A stretch of DNA of 64,000 nucleotides, taken from positions 124,001 through 188,000 of the forward strand of contig JADNRV010000100.1 in NCBI GenBank assembly GCA_015499995.1, in the 5' to 3' direction. A program made the translations under genes and the position numbers. The DNA comes from Flammula alnicola. Taxonomy: Eukaryota; Basidiomycota; Agaricomycetes; Agaricales; Strophariaceae. A model generated the notes under the pieces. It saw nothing but the letters and a program-made list of their open reading frames with translations. It was not told the DNA's origin and made no database searches. This document shows, in pieces, positions 22,556 through 33,919 of this stretch. Positions within the stretch are counted from its first letter, which is position 1. Each line of letters begins with the position of its first letter.

Positions 22556-23102
22556 ATGGCAAGTGTCGATGGGATTAGTGGCTGCTAGCACTGCTGGAGG
22601 AGTGTCGGGTGGAAGTAGCAGAAGAGAGGATGGCCAGAGGAAGATGAAGGTATGAGGGCAGGGAAAAGACAACGGAGATCCGATTCAGAGCTGGTATGTG
22701 TTTGGCTCTCGCGGTGTGCCAGTGAGATCTGGCAGGGTGTTCGGCTAGATTAGATAGGTAGATTAGATTCCATCAGCAGCTGTGCATGGTCTTGTGTGCC
22801 AGCACGTCTCCTTGTCTGACACATTCCATCCTTTGATTGCGACGCTATACCGCACGGCGTGCTTGACGCATATCCGAGCTCCTCCCTCCAAGCGTCCAGT
22901 CAGATTGGACTGCTCCAGCGGTCGTCGTCCATGGTACAAATCAATGCACGTACAATTATGGAATGAATATTATCTTTGCTTCACAGAGGGATGACAATAT
23001 GGATAAGGAATCTGGAGACGAGCTTGCCAACGATGAAGATGACCATTGTCAATGATGAGCTTAGGAATGGGCCCAACAACCACGACCAGGGAGAGTTGAG
23101 GG
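22556..23102. other. Intergenic, no gene recognised
   Basis: Between two MITEs. Short frames only, without motifs. Confidence 0.35.
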
Positions 23103-23524
23103 TAGGGTTGCGGAACTTATTCCTCGGCCTACATGTAACTATGTAATTTACAAAGTCCGCAATTTTCGACGGCATGTAATGTAATTTACATCGTAATTTA
23201 CAAAGCCTGTATTTTCCCACGCTGAAAAACGTGACTCCGCCTGCTGGCTGTAGAAATCGTAATCTGATAAGATTACCGTGCTCCAACCGCGCTCGAACCA
23301 CTTTCCAACGTCTCTTAGACCCACTCACCGAGCTCGAAAGTACCTCCCAGTGCTCAGCCTCATCCTGTATAGATGTAACGTTGATTAATGCGTAACAGGC
23401 CAACATAGGCTTTTGCCACAAAATAGATCACGTGAGAATTTTATGCATAAAATAGGTAATGTACATGTAAATTACATTGTAACTTACACTTGGGAACTTA
23501 TTCGGAGTTTTTTCCGCAACCCTA
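23103..23524. mobile_element. 422-bp hAT-like MITE, 8-bp target duplication
   Basis: The ends are TAGGGTTGCGGAA and TTCCGCAACCCTA, each followed inward by aacttattc. The target duplication GTTGAGGG is at 23095-23102 and 23525-23532. The interior carries repeated atgtaatttacat-like palindromes. The end sequence differs from the other hAT-type elements here, so this is a third family. It lies about 220 bp upstream of the YEATS gene start. Confidence 0.92.
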
Positions 23525-23742
23525 GTTGAGGGGGAGAGATATTTCATGACCTAGTATGGTTGCGACAACACGTGACGCGTGATGTCTGACCAATAAGAAG
23601 GCTTCGTTGATGGCAAGAGCTTTTTTCTTTTCGAGCATAGGCTAGAGGGTATGTACCTCTTATTATCTTCTGCGTCGTTGGGCAATACAATTGTTACGAA
23701 CATCTTTTCCGCCGATGTGAGAGCCTTTACACTCTTGCATCC

Positions 23743-26700
23743 ATGGCGTCTCTCCCAAAAAAGCGAAAGCTTGATACTCAGCCATCTGGTCCAATCTTCC
23801 CCCGAACGCTTATATCTGATGTCAATGCGGAAGTCGACCTTGAGATCGCTTTACGGCAACAGTTAACAGAGACATTGGAATCGAGGATCACATGGGGTTT
23901 GATACTCCAGAAGGCAATCCAAAACGGTGAGTCCGTTTGTCTGTCGTCTCACTCGTTTAAGTCTGACAGCATACAGGGAATGGATCAGCATCACAGGAAA
24001 CGTTTCGAAGTGTCGCATTAGATGCTTTATCCGTTCTTGAAAGCCCGTCTCTTCATATCCTCGGTCAGGATCCCACACCTCCGCCACTTCCCCCCCATTT
24101 AATTCCCCGACCTCCTCCACGAAAGGCGTTCCCATCCAGCTTCAAACCCAAGCCGTCGTTCTTATACACTCGCTCTAATCCTGTGGTCAACGCGGAAAGA
24201 ACTGGTCACAGACATCTATACATATTGAAATGTCCAGGATGTTCCAGGACTACATTCACTTCACTCCAAGGTCTCCTCAACCACGCTCGTCTCACGCACA
24301 ACCTTGAATGGGGAACTCACGATGAATGTATCAGGGCTTGCGCTGTTGTCGACAATGATTTGGACGTAGAAGCAGGAATTGAAGTGGCATTAGGGCCCTC
24401 AGGTGTGCTTCCAGGACTGCGGACAATCTTCCAGATGGCTGTCGGCGCTCAGAACAGGGGAAAGGAAAGTCTGGTCGGGCTACAAACCACGTCAAAGCCA
24501 ACGGAAAATCAAGATCTTCCTCCTGCCGGAAATCATCTTAATCGGACACTCGGGCTACACGAAGATTCCCCTTCTCTTGCTCCATTTCTTGGAAAAGAAG
24601 CTATTCGGCGTCAGATAAAAGTTTGGGACGAAGATGAAGAAATCGATGTGGAAAACGGACACGGATCCGACTTGCAAGGAAAGCCCCAACCAAAACGTCC
24701 CTGGAAAATGCCGTTTGCTCCGCGCAATTTTGCAGAAAATTTTAATCTGGAACCTGTAAACAATATCAACGAAAGCGTTTTGGCAGAAAATGGCGATCAT
24801 GTCACGAATCAACGCCCGGTGAGTCAAGTCCATTTAGGTCATAGTTGAAGGCTAATTGGTTGTGATAGTCTTTGCCTGTACCGGCTCTACCGGAACACAT
24901 AGTTTCTAATCAAAGCAGATTCCATTTTATTGCCCGGATCGTCGTAGCAGACCGCAGCTTATCAGTGCCAGAAGGTTTCTTATTCATTATTTACTCGGGG
25001 TCATTCTACAGTTTTACAATATTTTATTGACAGAACAAAGGCTCGAGGAGTACAAGAACTACACACACAAGTGGATGATTTCGGTCGACGCCCCCTCTTA
25101 CGTAGGTGGAACGCCACAAGTCACTCGAGATACATACTGATCGGCAAAACAGGCGCATCACATTACAAGTGTTCTCAAGAGCGTTAGAGTTACTCCATCT
25201 GATCCTAGAGTATCGATACCCGCCCCACCTCCGACAACCAACCCACCGTTTGTTGTCGTTGGATTATCTGATAAACCTTTTCTTGCGAGAGTAGAATTGT
25301 CTTTCTCGGGAACGTCCTCTGATGAACTGGCACCGAGCCAAAAAGTGGTTTTCGAACATTGGGTGGATGTGTGTTTCCAAGCACATCGTTTCTTCCAAAA
25401 TGATGCTCAACTTATTTCCTCCCTAGTTAGATCCTCTTAAAAACCGTGACGTTGTTCTGGGCCAAGAACAAGTCTTGGACGTGGAGTTGGACAAAAACAC
25501 GGTTCTAAAGCCGCCTCAATTAGGCTATATTCCTATCGATTCAAAATCCCTTTGGAACCAGATGGCTATGCCCAGGATTGACCAGGTAAAGATAACTAAG
25601 GTCGAAGACACCATCGAAACTTCTTCTGTACCACCTCTCAGTAAGTGGCTTACTCTGGGGATTTTTGTCCTTCATTGAACTGTTTTCATGAGAATTTAAT
25701 GCGATGCTGGCCAAGATCGCGAAGCGTTTCCCCATGACACTGAGCGGTCAGTTTTTATTTATCCAAGACTTATCATCCTTCTCATTTTTTAAAAAGATTT
25801 TAAAGGAAGTCGGTCACAGAGTACGGCCTTGCCCTACAGGCTAGTTTCCTCCCCTGCATATTTCAAAACCCTTGTTGTCGGACGGCGAAAGGCGATCGAG
25901 GTATTCTATTCTTTGCATGCATCGTGGGTAATGTACTGAAGCGCTCTTAGTGGGGTTGTGCGCGGGCCATTCGGGACGCTTATAATCAGCAAATTCAAAA
26001 TCTACAAGATCAGACCTTGGTCCCTTTGACAGCAGCAGACGTCTATTCTTGGTTATCTGACAATGGGCATTTTCCAAAAGTAACAGAAGAAATCGAGCGA
26101 CCGCTCATCAAACAGGAAATTTCTGAGGTCAAGGAGGAGGAAAGCAATGCGCTGCAAGGAAACGAAGAACTAAACCACTGGTGTCGCATATGCGGGATGG
26201 ACACTTTGGCGCATACAAAAAGTAACAGCATCATGATGGAGCACTCCGAGACTGAGGAGACGAAACCGAGAGCCCTTACGCAGGCGCATGAGGGCCGTGC
26301 CATCCTCGCACCGGATGGGGCTTGTGGAATCATGCCCAGAGCACTCCAAATCGCCAAACTACCAAGACTCGACATTCAACAGCTGACGGCCGGCGAAAAA
26401 TCGCATCCTGACAGCGGAAGGGCAAGGCCCGCTGTTATGGACCGTGAATCATTGGTGTCCGTGGCAGATCCTCTCCTGACGTTGTCTATTCGTGGATTGG
26501 TGGATTCGTTGAGACTTTCGAAGTTTCGCGCCTTAAGCAAAACCGCGGATGCTGGAAGACATACACCTTCGTATCCCCTCGATGGCCTAGGAGACCATCG
26601 ATTGGATATCGAGAAGAACCTCGCTCCGTATGGCCTCCTAGCGCTTGTGACAAAATCCTTTGTCCGCGTGTTGGTCGAACGCGGCCTGGAGGTGGCAAAT

Positions 26701-26958
26701 CCGGACAAAGTCGTTTCGGCGGGCGTGCCGTTATCTACATTTCAGGAGGCTAATGCAAAGGCCTCAGCAGCGCTCCCAAAGACAACTCGCATGTTGACTC
26801 CAACGCACATCCTATCCGGCATTCTAACCCAGGGGCGAGGTAGAAGCAACTCGCACGATGCATTGGACGCCGTTGTCCCATTATTTTTATCGAAGCTGGG
26901 AATTGCTGTCGATCCAGACACTTCGGCCTCTAGTTGTCAAGGTGAATTGAAGCCTTGA
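23743..26958 (+). CDS. YEATS-domain protein with N-terminal zinc-finger-like motif
   Basis: Start ATG 23743 (MASLPKKRKLD), with a basic motif that could be a nuclear signal. Exon 2 (23977-24818) has a C-x2-C ... H-x4-H motif (LKCPGCSRTTF...NHARLTH). The YEATS domain is spread over exons at about 24870-25440: FHFIARIVVADRSL, YTHKWMISVDAPSY, HHITSVLKSVRVTPSDPR, and the VELSF...FEHWVDLDPLKN end. YEATS domains bind acylated histone lysines in chromatin complexes. After GRRKAIEWG the last exon (to 26958) carries a second Cys motif (HWCRICGMDTLAH) and a long helical C-terminus. About nine introns splice in frame; one acceptor (ggaag before TCGG, near 25812) was chosen to keep the frame. Nuclear chromatin reader, complex unknown. 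Confidence 0.8.
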
Positions 26959-27352
26959 GTCAAGTCGAAGAATTCCAGTTATCCATCCGTCCGAGCCAGA
27001 GTTACTACGGTTAGGAGCGGGAGGTCAGGTGCAAGTTCCGAGGAGGTTTGTGGCAAGCCGCGTATCGAAACATCCAGTTTTCTGAAAACGATCCGATTTT
27101 GAACCTTCCCTTTATCTTCGACAGTGGCGCTCTCTGCTTGTACGCTATGGAACAGTGACGAACTTCTGACGACTAAATCACCGGCCATCTATCTACCTTG
27201 AATGAAGCTTCTATTGATGGCTTCTCGCCAGTGGCCACCTCGTCCTATAAATGAAGCTCTATTCAACCAATTACACCGACCAATTTTTCTTTCACTTTCC
27301 TTTTTACTTCTACCCCAATTTCCTCCCAGTCACCATCTCGCCTTCATTAGCG
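26959..27352. promoter_or_regulatory. Intergenic, presumed promoter of the secreted hydrolase
   Basis: It contains a pyrimidine-rich stretch just before the ATG at 27353 (about 27280-27345), as is common upstream of strongly expressed fungal genes. A possible TATA-like tataaa lies near 27245. No gene seen. Confidence 0.35.
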
Positions 27353-28769
27353 ATGGTTTCTGTAAGGATTCCTTCGATTCTTTGCGCGATTGTCCTTGCT
27401 GGTAGTGTTGGCGCAAGCCACATCAAGAGACATCGTTTCCAAACCCGCAGTCAGTGTCGCGATCGGCCGCATCCAACCGCAACTGAGGTCGCTGTGGCGC
27501 CGTGTGCTGTTTCCTCTGCGCATTCCGTCCCTTCGATTCCTGTTCCAGAATCTGGCACTCCTCATTCCTCGTCCTCGTCGACACCCCATCTAGTTTTCAG
27601 CAGCTCCGAGTCAGCTCACCCTACTGTGACTTCTTCAACGCACACAGCAACCACCACCGCGCGTGTCACTTCTACCGCCGCCTTGGTGCAAGTTGTCGCA
27701 ACTCCGTCAGCAAAACCATTAAGTTCGTCTCTGGTCCCCAATAACATCAAGGCTGGTATTGCCGGAGGCGATGCTTATCCATACATGCAAGACCACATTG
27801 GTTGGTGGTACGATTGGTGCGTCTACGTCTCGCCTATTATATCCAATGGGTAGGTATTTATCAAGAATGTATAGGTCTCCAAACCCGTCCAAGCCGGGCA
27901 AGCCTATCGCCGTTCCGATGCTATGGGGCAACGGTACCGCCGATAAGCAGGACGCCGCTCGGCTGACTGCGTTTGAACATCTGTCGACCGTTCCGCCGTT
28001 TGTTTTAGGCTTCGAGGAGCCCGACTGTCCCAGCGGTTCCGGCTCTGCTGGCATGTCGGTCGCGGATGGGGTGTCGAAGTGGGAATCCTTGATCGCGCCT
28101 CTCAGAGCTAAAGGAACAAAACTTGGTAGTCCGTCGATGTGCAGTATGTCTTGCAAATTTCGTAGACTGCTGGGTGAATAACCGCTGACTCTGATTTATG
28201 CTGCAACTGTAGAACAAGCGGATGAGACCTGGTTGGCCCAGTTCAGTGATGAGATTTCGACCCCTTGGGATTTCACTGCAATCCATATCAACAAGAACAG
28301 TCTAGATGGAGTGAAAAAAGACATCGTAGGACTTTTCAGTCAATTCGATCACTAAGTGCTCATTATTAATCTCTAACTTTCCTAGGAGCACTATATGACA
28401 TACGGCAAGCCCATATGGGTCACGGAATTCGCATGCGTCGATGGTAAGCATTCTTTTCTTCTAATCGCAAAGGCATCGATCGACTCACATTACAAAAAAA
28501 GATTACCAGAAATTCGAACCTTGTACGGACCAAGACGAGATCAACGGGTTTATCAATGTCGTCGTTGATTACTTCCAGAGCAACTCGAATGTTTACGCTT
28601 ACGCCTACAGCAATGGCCTTGGGCTCGGAGATGTCTGGCCGTTGATGAAGGACAATTCGCTGAGGTGGGTACTTTTTCTCGAGACAATGGTGAGACTCGT
28701 ATTCTTATCTACTTCCTTTGTAGCGAATCAGGACAGACGTATCTTGCTGCTATCAGCAAGTATCACTGA
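27353..28769 (+). CDS. Secreted GH128-type glycosyl hydrolase (Asl1-like catalytic core)
   Basis: The N-terminus MVSVRIPSILCAIVLAGSVG is a signal peptide. A Ser/Thr/Pro-rich linker of about 110 residues follows and is probably O-glycosylated. The catalytic core runs from KAGIAGGDAY through DHIGWWYDWSPNPSK, VPMLWG, FVLGFEEPD (probable acid/base Glu) and GKPIWVTEFAC (probable nucleophile Glu). It ends YLAAISKYH at 28769. Introns at about 27812-27877, 28143-28211, 28327-28384, 28444-28501 and 28663-28722 splice in frame. GH128 enzymes cut beta-1,3-glucan, so a role in cell-wall remodelling outside the cell is likely. No lesions. Confidence 0.85.
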
Positions 28770-28924
28770 GCACAATTTAACCACCCCATCCTTTTCTTCT
28801 CCTGGAGAGAAAAGAAGAACATTCATTACAATCATCTTTTGATCATATTCTTTCGATATTTGCTGTTAGTTTTTGGACAAATAAATCGAATGACATTCTC
28901 AACCCATAAATCGTACTACACAGA

Positions 28925-30553
28925 TCAGTAAACATATGGTATTATGCGGTAAGGTACTAATTTTGTGTATTTGGCCCAATCTTCGCCATACCTAGATACG
29001 AATGTTAGCATGGTCATCATTCAAGGTGTATTCAGTCAACGTACTTTTTGGCGCAGGCTTCGTCATCGCGTCGTTGCCTGTGGATGAGGAGGACGGCAAA
29101 GTAAACGACGTAGAAGTAGGTAATGGGTGTCTCGAATCCAGTTGGGAGGGACCAAGCCAGGCCCATGATCAGGTCTCCGCTACAAACAGAGGCTTAACAA
29201 AGGAAATACCGGGATGGATCATAGTCTTACAAGTAATTAGGATGCCTTGAGCGACCCCACCATCCAGATGTGAGAAGCTTCGAACCCTTTGCGGTGGTCA
29301 TGAATTGAAGGTCTGTCGTATTGTTCGTTAGCCGATCATCACGTTTGAAATCAAGAAGCATACTCTTGGGGTTCAAGCCATTACGGAAGTCATTCTTCTC
29401 GCCATTGGCAGTCCTGAAAATATAGTAGCCCAAGAAGTTGACAAATAGGACGCCGGCGGTGCGAAGAGGGCCCAGTACGACGGGGTGGAAGGCCAAATAA
29501 CGGGCTTGGAGGGTGTAGACGAACGGAACGAAGGTCAAGTCGCCCACGGCAAGCATGAACCCGAATCCGTCGCTCGTGATGTCCATTGTGGTGAAAAGAG
29601 CCGGCTGAAAAGGGTCAGAGGTAAGTCAAAGTCGTCCGTAAAAGTAAGAAAATATATACGTACTTCGTTGTACAGACCATCGGCAACGTACCAAGACTGG
29701 AAGGCGAGGACCAACCACATCGAGTCTGTGACTGCACCAAACCCTCCCAGACGAACTGCTTGTTCGCACACCATGCTGATGTTGATGAGGACCCAGAGGA
29801 TAAGACCGGGCCGCAGTTCGTTGAAAGACTTCAAGTCGAGAGAGCCGATAGATGGGTTCAGCTCGCGACCGATGTACCACTGGCATATGCTAATCAGTAG
29901 ACGTCCTATCAGCACAGCATAGTCATTTACATACGTCATAGATGTGGTTGCCAGTGTTTCCTCCCAACGCAAGTAGTTTTCCTTTGCCAAAGGAGGAAAT
30001 ATAGCAGTAGGTTGCCTGCACTACGGCCATGACGACCGAGGCAGAGACCAAGCCGACCCATTTGTTGTAGATGAAAGTGAAGGCTTCTGGGCCGTTGCGC
30101 AAGATGACGCCGGAGGTAACGCCCAATGCGAGCAATAAGGTGGAGAATGCTGCGCATGAAACAGTATCAGAGTCCGAGTTGAATGTTTAGGGGCAGGCGA
30201 AACACACCGTTAATTTTATACTGCTTCTTCTCTCCCGTTCGGAGGGTGGTGCCAGCGACTCTGTCTCCAGGCAGGATGGCCCATGCGGCAACGCAAAACG
30301 CGTACCAGGCGAGATAGATGAGGGATGCCTCTCTGTCCCACAGTCCCTTCCACCAGGCTGGATCCGTGACAGACACGAGGACGCGCTCAGAAAGGGCGTC
30401 CAAAGAAATCTTGGGAGGACATCCGCCGGCAGTCTCGGAGCATCCAAAGTAGAGAGCATATGTTATGAATGGGACGCCAAATGAAATAGCAAAAGCGCCA
30501 GGAGGCCCGAGAAACTCGTAATGCGTTGACCTAGGATTGAGGTCGGAGGACAT
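28925..30553 (-). CDS. ERG24: Delta(14)-sterol reductase
   Basis: It starts at ATG 30553 ([21 protein letters not shown]) and ends IIPYVY at 28925. It is a multi-pass membrane protein with about eight to ten hydrophobic segments. Family signatures are [30 protein letters not shown], the C-terminal [42 protein letters not shown] (given in parts) and [15 protein letters not shown]. These fit the ERG4/ERG24 sterol reductases, and the order and wording fit C-14 reductase best. The enzyme reduces the C14-C15 double bond after lanosterol demethylation, using NADPH, in the ER membrane on the way to ergosterol. Six introns join in frame and no break is seen. Confidence 0.9.
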
Positions 30554-30916
30554 GATGGTAGTGGTTCAAGGAGGGTTATTCGCAGTCGCTGAGAAATAAC
30601 ATAAGTACTATTCCAGTGTGGTACGACTTTGACAGGACGCGGACTCACTTGTGTATCCACACTACCACATACCAAAGAACATAAGGCAACAACTTGATGC
30701 AGAACAGCATGCTCCTCGTCGTTTCTGCTATGGCACCGACATGACGGTCATTCGGGTCGCAACAAACAAATGACCCGGTGGGCCCCTAGGCCACTTATAA
30801 ACCGAACCCTCAATTTGATACTACTTTAGAGCTCTTCCGTTCGGACCTGAATTCGCTTTACATACTCGTCCCTTCTTTCTTTTTTTCTCCTTCTTCTCTC
30901 TTTTCATGTCCTCGTC
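30554..30916. promoter_or_regulatory. Divergent promoter region between ERG24 and the next gene
   Basis: These 363 bp separate two start codons facing away from each other. A CT-rich tract lies just before the plus-strand ATG (30869-30905). Specific binding sites were not identified. Confidence 0.4.
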
Positions 30917-32414
30917 ATGGCCTTAGCCCAACGCCTCAATGAACTCGCAATTGCCAATTCGGAAGGTCTGCTAAAGTAGGTCACTTATATTTGTTTCTCC
31001 GTGATATCAATGTTCATCACCGTCCTTCAGTGATGATGAATACCGTCTCCTGCGCCAGAACGTATTTGAGCAGTATTCAAGCAATGCAATAATTCCCGTC
31101 GAAGCTCCTCTCGTCCCCATCGCCCGTGTCCATGTTCAGTTGCGCGGTAAGCCTCCTGTCTCTTGCCACGCGTTTGCTATTTCATTTTGGCAACCGTCAG
31201 GTGCATCGCCGTCCCCAGGGCACCGACGCCCGACGCCCAAACCCCTTCTAGAGCAACCGAAACCCGGCCCCTCGCCAGTTCGCCCCAAAGCGACCGTCAT
31301 GGCGAGCCTGATACGCAGAGCGACAGGCCGCAAGACACCTAACCCTATTAACGACCCCTCCACGACCAAAGATCCACGCAAAGGCAGCGATGGGGACCAT
31401 CCTTGCAACGATACCCCAAAGCTCAGCGTCCTAATTCCACGAATACTCCACAAGAAACCCGCTAACACCCCGTCTCTTCGCACGGACGCTCCTCACCTGT
31501 CGACAGCTACACCACATTCAGCATCTATGTTCCCAGCGGCGCGTGCAGACGACCACCATTCATTTAAGCACCCTCTTCCAACTCCTTCGGGATCTGGCAC
31601 AAATTTTACTGCACCACCTCTTTCCCCTACACATCCGGAGAAATCAATGTCCATGATTCGCGACGTTTTCGATGAGGATCATCTCACCACAGCAAAAGAC
31701 ATCCGCAATGCTATAACATATACCGAGGACGAGGCTCGACGATTAGTCGACGCCTTTAATAATCTTGAAGCAAGCACCCTGCGCCGAATACGGAAGCAAA
31801 GAGCTCGCCGTCTTCCTACAACAACGCCAGCGAATGTCAATGTTCTCCTGGAGGGCAGGGAATGGCGCGAACATCGATTAATTTCATCGCCGTCGTCCCC
31901 CCTATTCGATACCAGACAGCGACATATGCTAAGTTCAGTCGAAAGCAACAGCGACGGGGTATCCGTCCGCTCAGGGTCGTCCAATAAAACGAGTCTCTCG
32001 CAATCAAAGTCGATTTCGTCATTACCAAAACATCCCCCGGTCAGCCCTCTCTCGCCTCAGAGTCACTTTCGTGCGCCCTCAATACCCCTGGGGCGCAAGA
32101 GCTCTATCTCGTCCATGTCTTCCCAAACGCCTTCATTGACATCCCCTGGGAAGCTCGGTGTCAATACACACTCGACGCTGACACGGAGCACCAGCCATGC
32201 CGCGCTGCGGACCCTCAAAGGCAGCCGGGCGATGACGTCCACGGACACTGTGGCTGGTCTCCCAAGTGGTGCGGAGGAGGCTGATGATGACCCCGAACTT
32301 GCAGATATCCGGAAACGGCGGGACGACCTAATTGCACGGTACACCTCACGCCTCGAATTCCTGCGCGCCAAACTCAAGGGCGCCGAACTGCATGAAAAAT
32401 TGCTTAGGAAGTAA
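30917..32414 (+). CDS. Conserved basidiomycete hypothetical protein, SHOCT-like N-terminus, C-terminal coiled coil
   Basis: Two introns (about 30976-31030 and 31146-31199) give one open protein of about 460 residues. The N-terminus, MALAQRLNELAIANSEGLLN followed by DDEYRLLRQNVFEQY, resembles the short helical SHOCT motif. The middle is Ser/Pro-rich and of low complexity (about residues 70-400). The end (DPELADIRKRRDDLIARY then LEFLRAKLKGAEL) should form a coiled coil. I recall similar proteins from other mushrooms, but no function is known. A scaffold role is only a guess. No catalytic motif is visible. Confidence 0.65.
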
Positions 32415-33919
32415 AAGTCTTTTATTTCCTTGGGATCCTCGCCTTCCCAGACCTCTATATCTACCGTACGGACCCTTCTATGACTCTCATGCTCATTAGC
32501 TTGCTCGATATACTTACATATATTCTTGTATAATTCTCAGTACATTCTACTATTTTTTCGAAACATCGACGCATTATGGGCTGTGTGGTTAACGTGCTCA
32601 AACCTTCTCATGACGCCAGATCTATACATAGATGACTGCGCGCCGGCGTTTTCTGCACGGATCGCACATAGGTACACAGCAGCCAGATTCCAGAGTGGTA
32701 CTGATACAGGGTCCAGACTACTCTTCCGAGCTTCTCCACCAGAGGAAGTCGTCGCGTCCAGAAGGACTGGCAACGCTGTGCTAGCCCCTATCCTCAGCTA
32801 TTCTCTGCCTTCCACTCGACTGGTCTTTGCAGTATATTTGGTCCGCAGCTCATAACCAACCGTGTTACACGGGATGTCGGGGTGTAGAACGAGAACGAGG
32901 ACCACGGACGTGAGTGGATATATTGCAACTTGCTGGAGTTGGAGTCTATTATAATATAGCCCGGTGCTATAAGGGTGCCCAACACCCAGGGTCTACCAGA
33001 TCATCCGATCATCGCTGAGCGCTGAGCAGCCATCTTTTCTCAACTGGAGCAGTTGCAGTGGATCAGGAGATCATGCCTTGTCTTCGAACTTGAATTTGAC
33101 CAGAGACTCGGACCCGCTGGGTTTTAGGACCTGAGAATGTACAGCTCCAAGTTGGCTTCAAGATTGGGCCATGTAGCAAAAAAAAACATGGAGAACCAGA
33201 TCCAGAGAGATCTCGGTTGTTGAGAAGCAGGAAAAGCAGCAGAGCGGGACCTGTGACACCGCGTATTGTTGACCACGGCTTGTAGTCTGACAAAATTCGA
33301 ATGCCAGTGTACAATATCAAAGATTGGGTCTTTCAGAGTTTGTTGACTCTGCACAAGCCGTGTTGTGTCATAGTAGGGAAATTTCTGTTGAACCTTTTGC
33401 GCCGTGGTTTTTTTATAAGCGGATATACCTGAAATGTGTTGTGTCACTTGCAGGTTTGCTACTGATAAACCGCCTAGACAATGATTAATGAGGGTGAAGG
33501 GAGGAGTACGCGTACGGCTGGAGGCATCCACGTGATGACGTTCACTGACGCGTGACGCCCTTGCCGCGCGTGCAGACAATGTCATGTCGAGTCTCGATTC
33601 GGGCGCGTCGAATGAGGTTTGCTTAAGGTAGGCGCGTAACTGATCTGTGGGTTGTTCCCTACCTCTAGATGGTTCTATCTTTCGGACGGTGGGTGTTCAT
33701 CATCTTTTGCTCTTCAAGTTGTGGTACTATTTATAGACGTAACTTTGAAGCTTGGCTTGCAGACCTGAGGCCTGTGTCTTGACCTTTCATACGAAAGGGT
33801 GACCTCTGAAAGCTTTCAGACCATGAGTGAGAGTGAATGGAGGCCCGGAAGATTAATCCGACCGGCTCTTTACAGAATAAGAGCTCGAATTCATTGGCTC
33901 CAAGGGGGAGCCTGAACAT
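32415..33919. other. Intergenic 1.5 kb, no gene recognised
   Basis: A minus-strand open frame at 33124-33585 lacks any recognised motif and looks fortuitous. A cluster of acgcgt/cacgtg/gacgcgtgacgc motifs at 33506-33560 could be regulatory. Inverted ends of a transposon were not found. Confidence 0.35.

Noticed and set aside
22981..23421. Minus-strand open frame of 146 codons over the 23103-23524 element
   Set aside because: It crosses a MITE border and contains the AT-rich palindromes of the element, so it cannot be an old gene.
33124..33585. Minus-strand frame of 153 codons in the 1.5-kb gap before FunK1 copy A
   Set aside because: No motif, no plausible neighbouring exons, mixed composition. 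Judged fortuitous.
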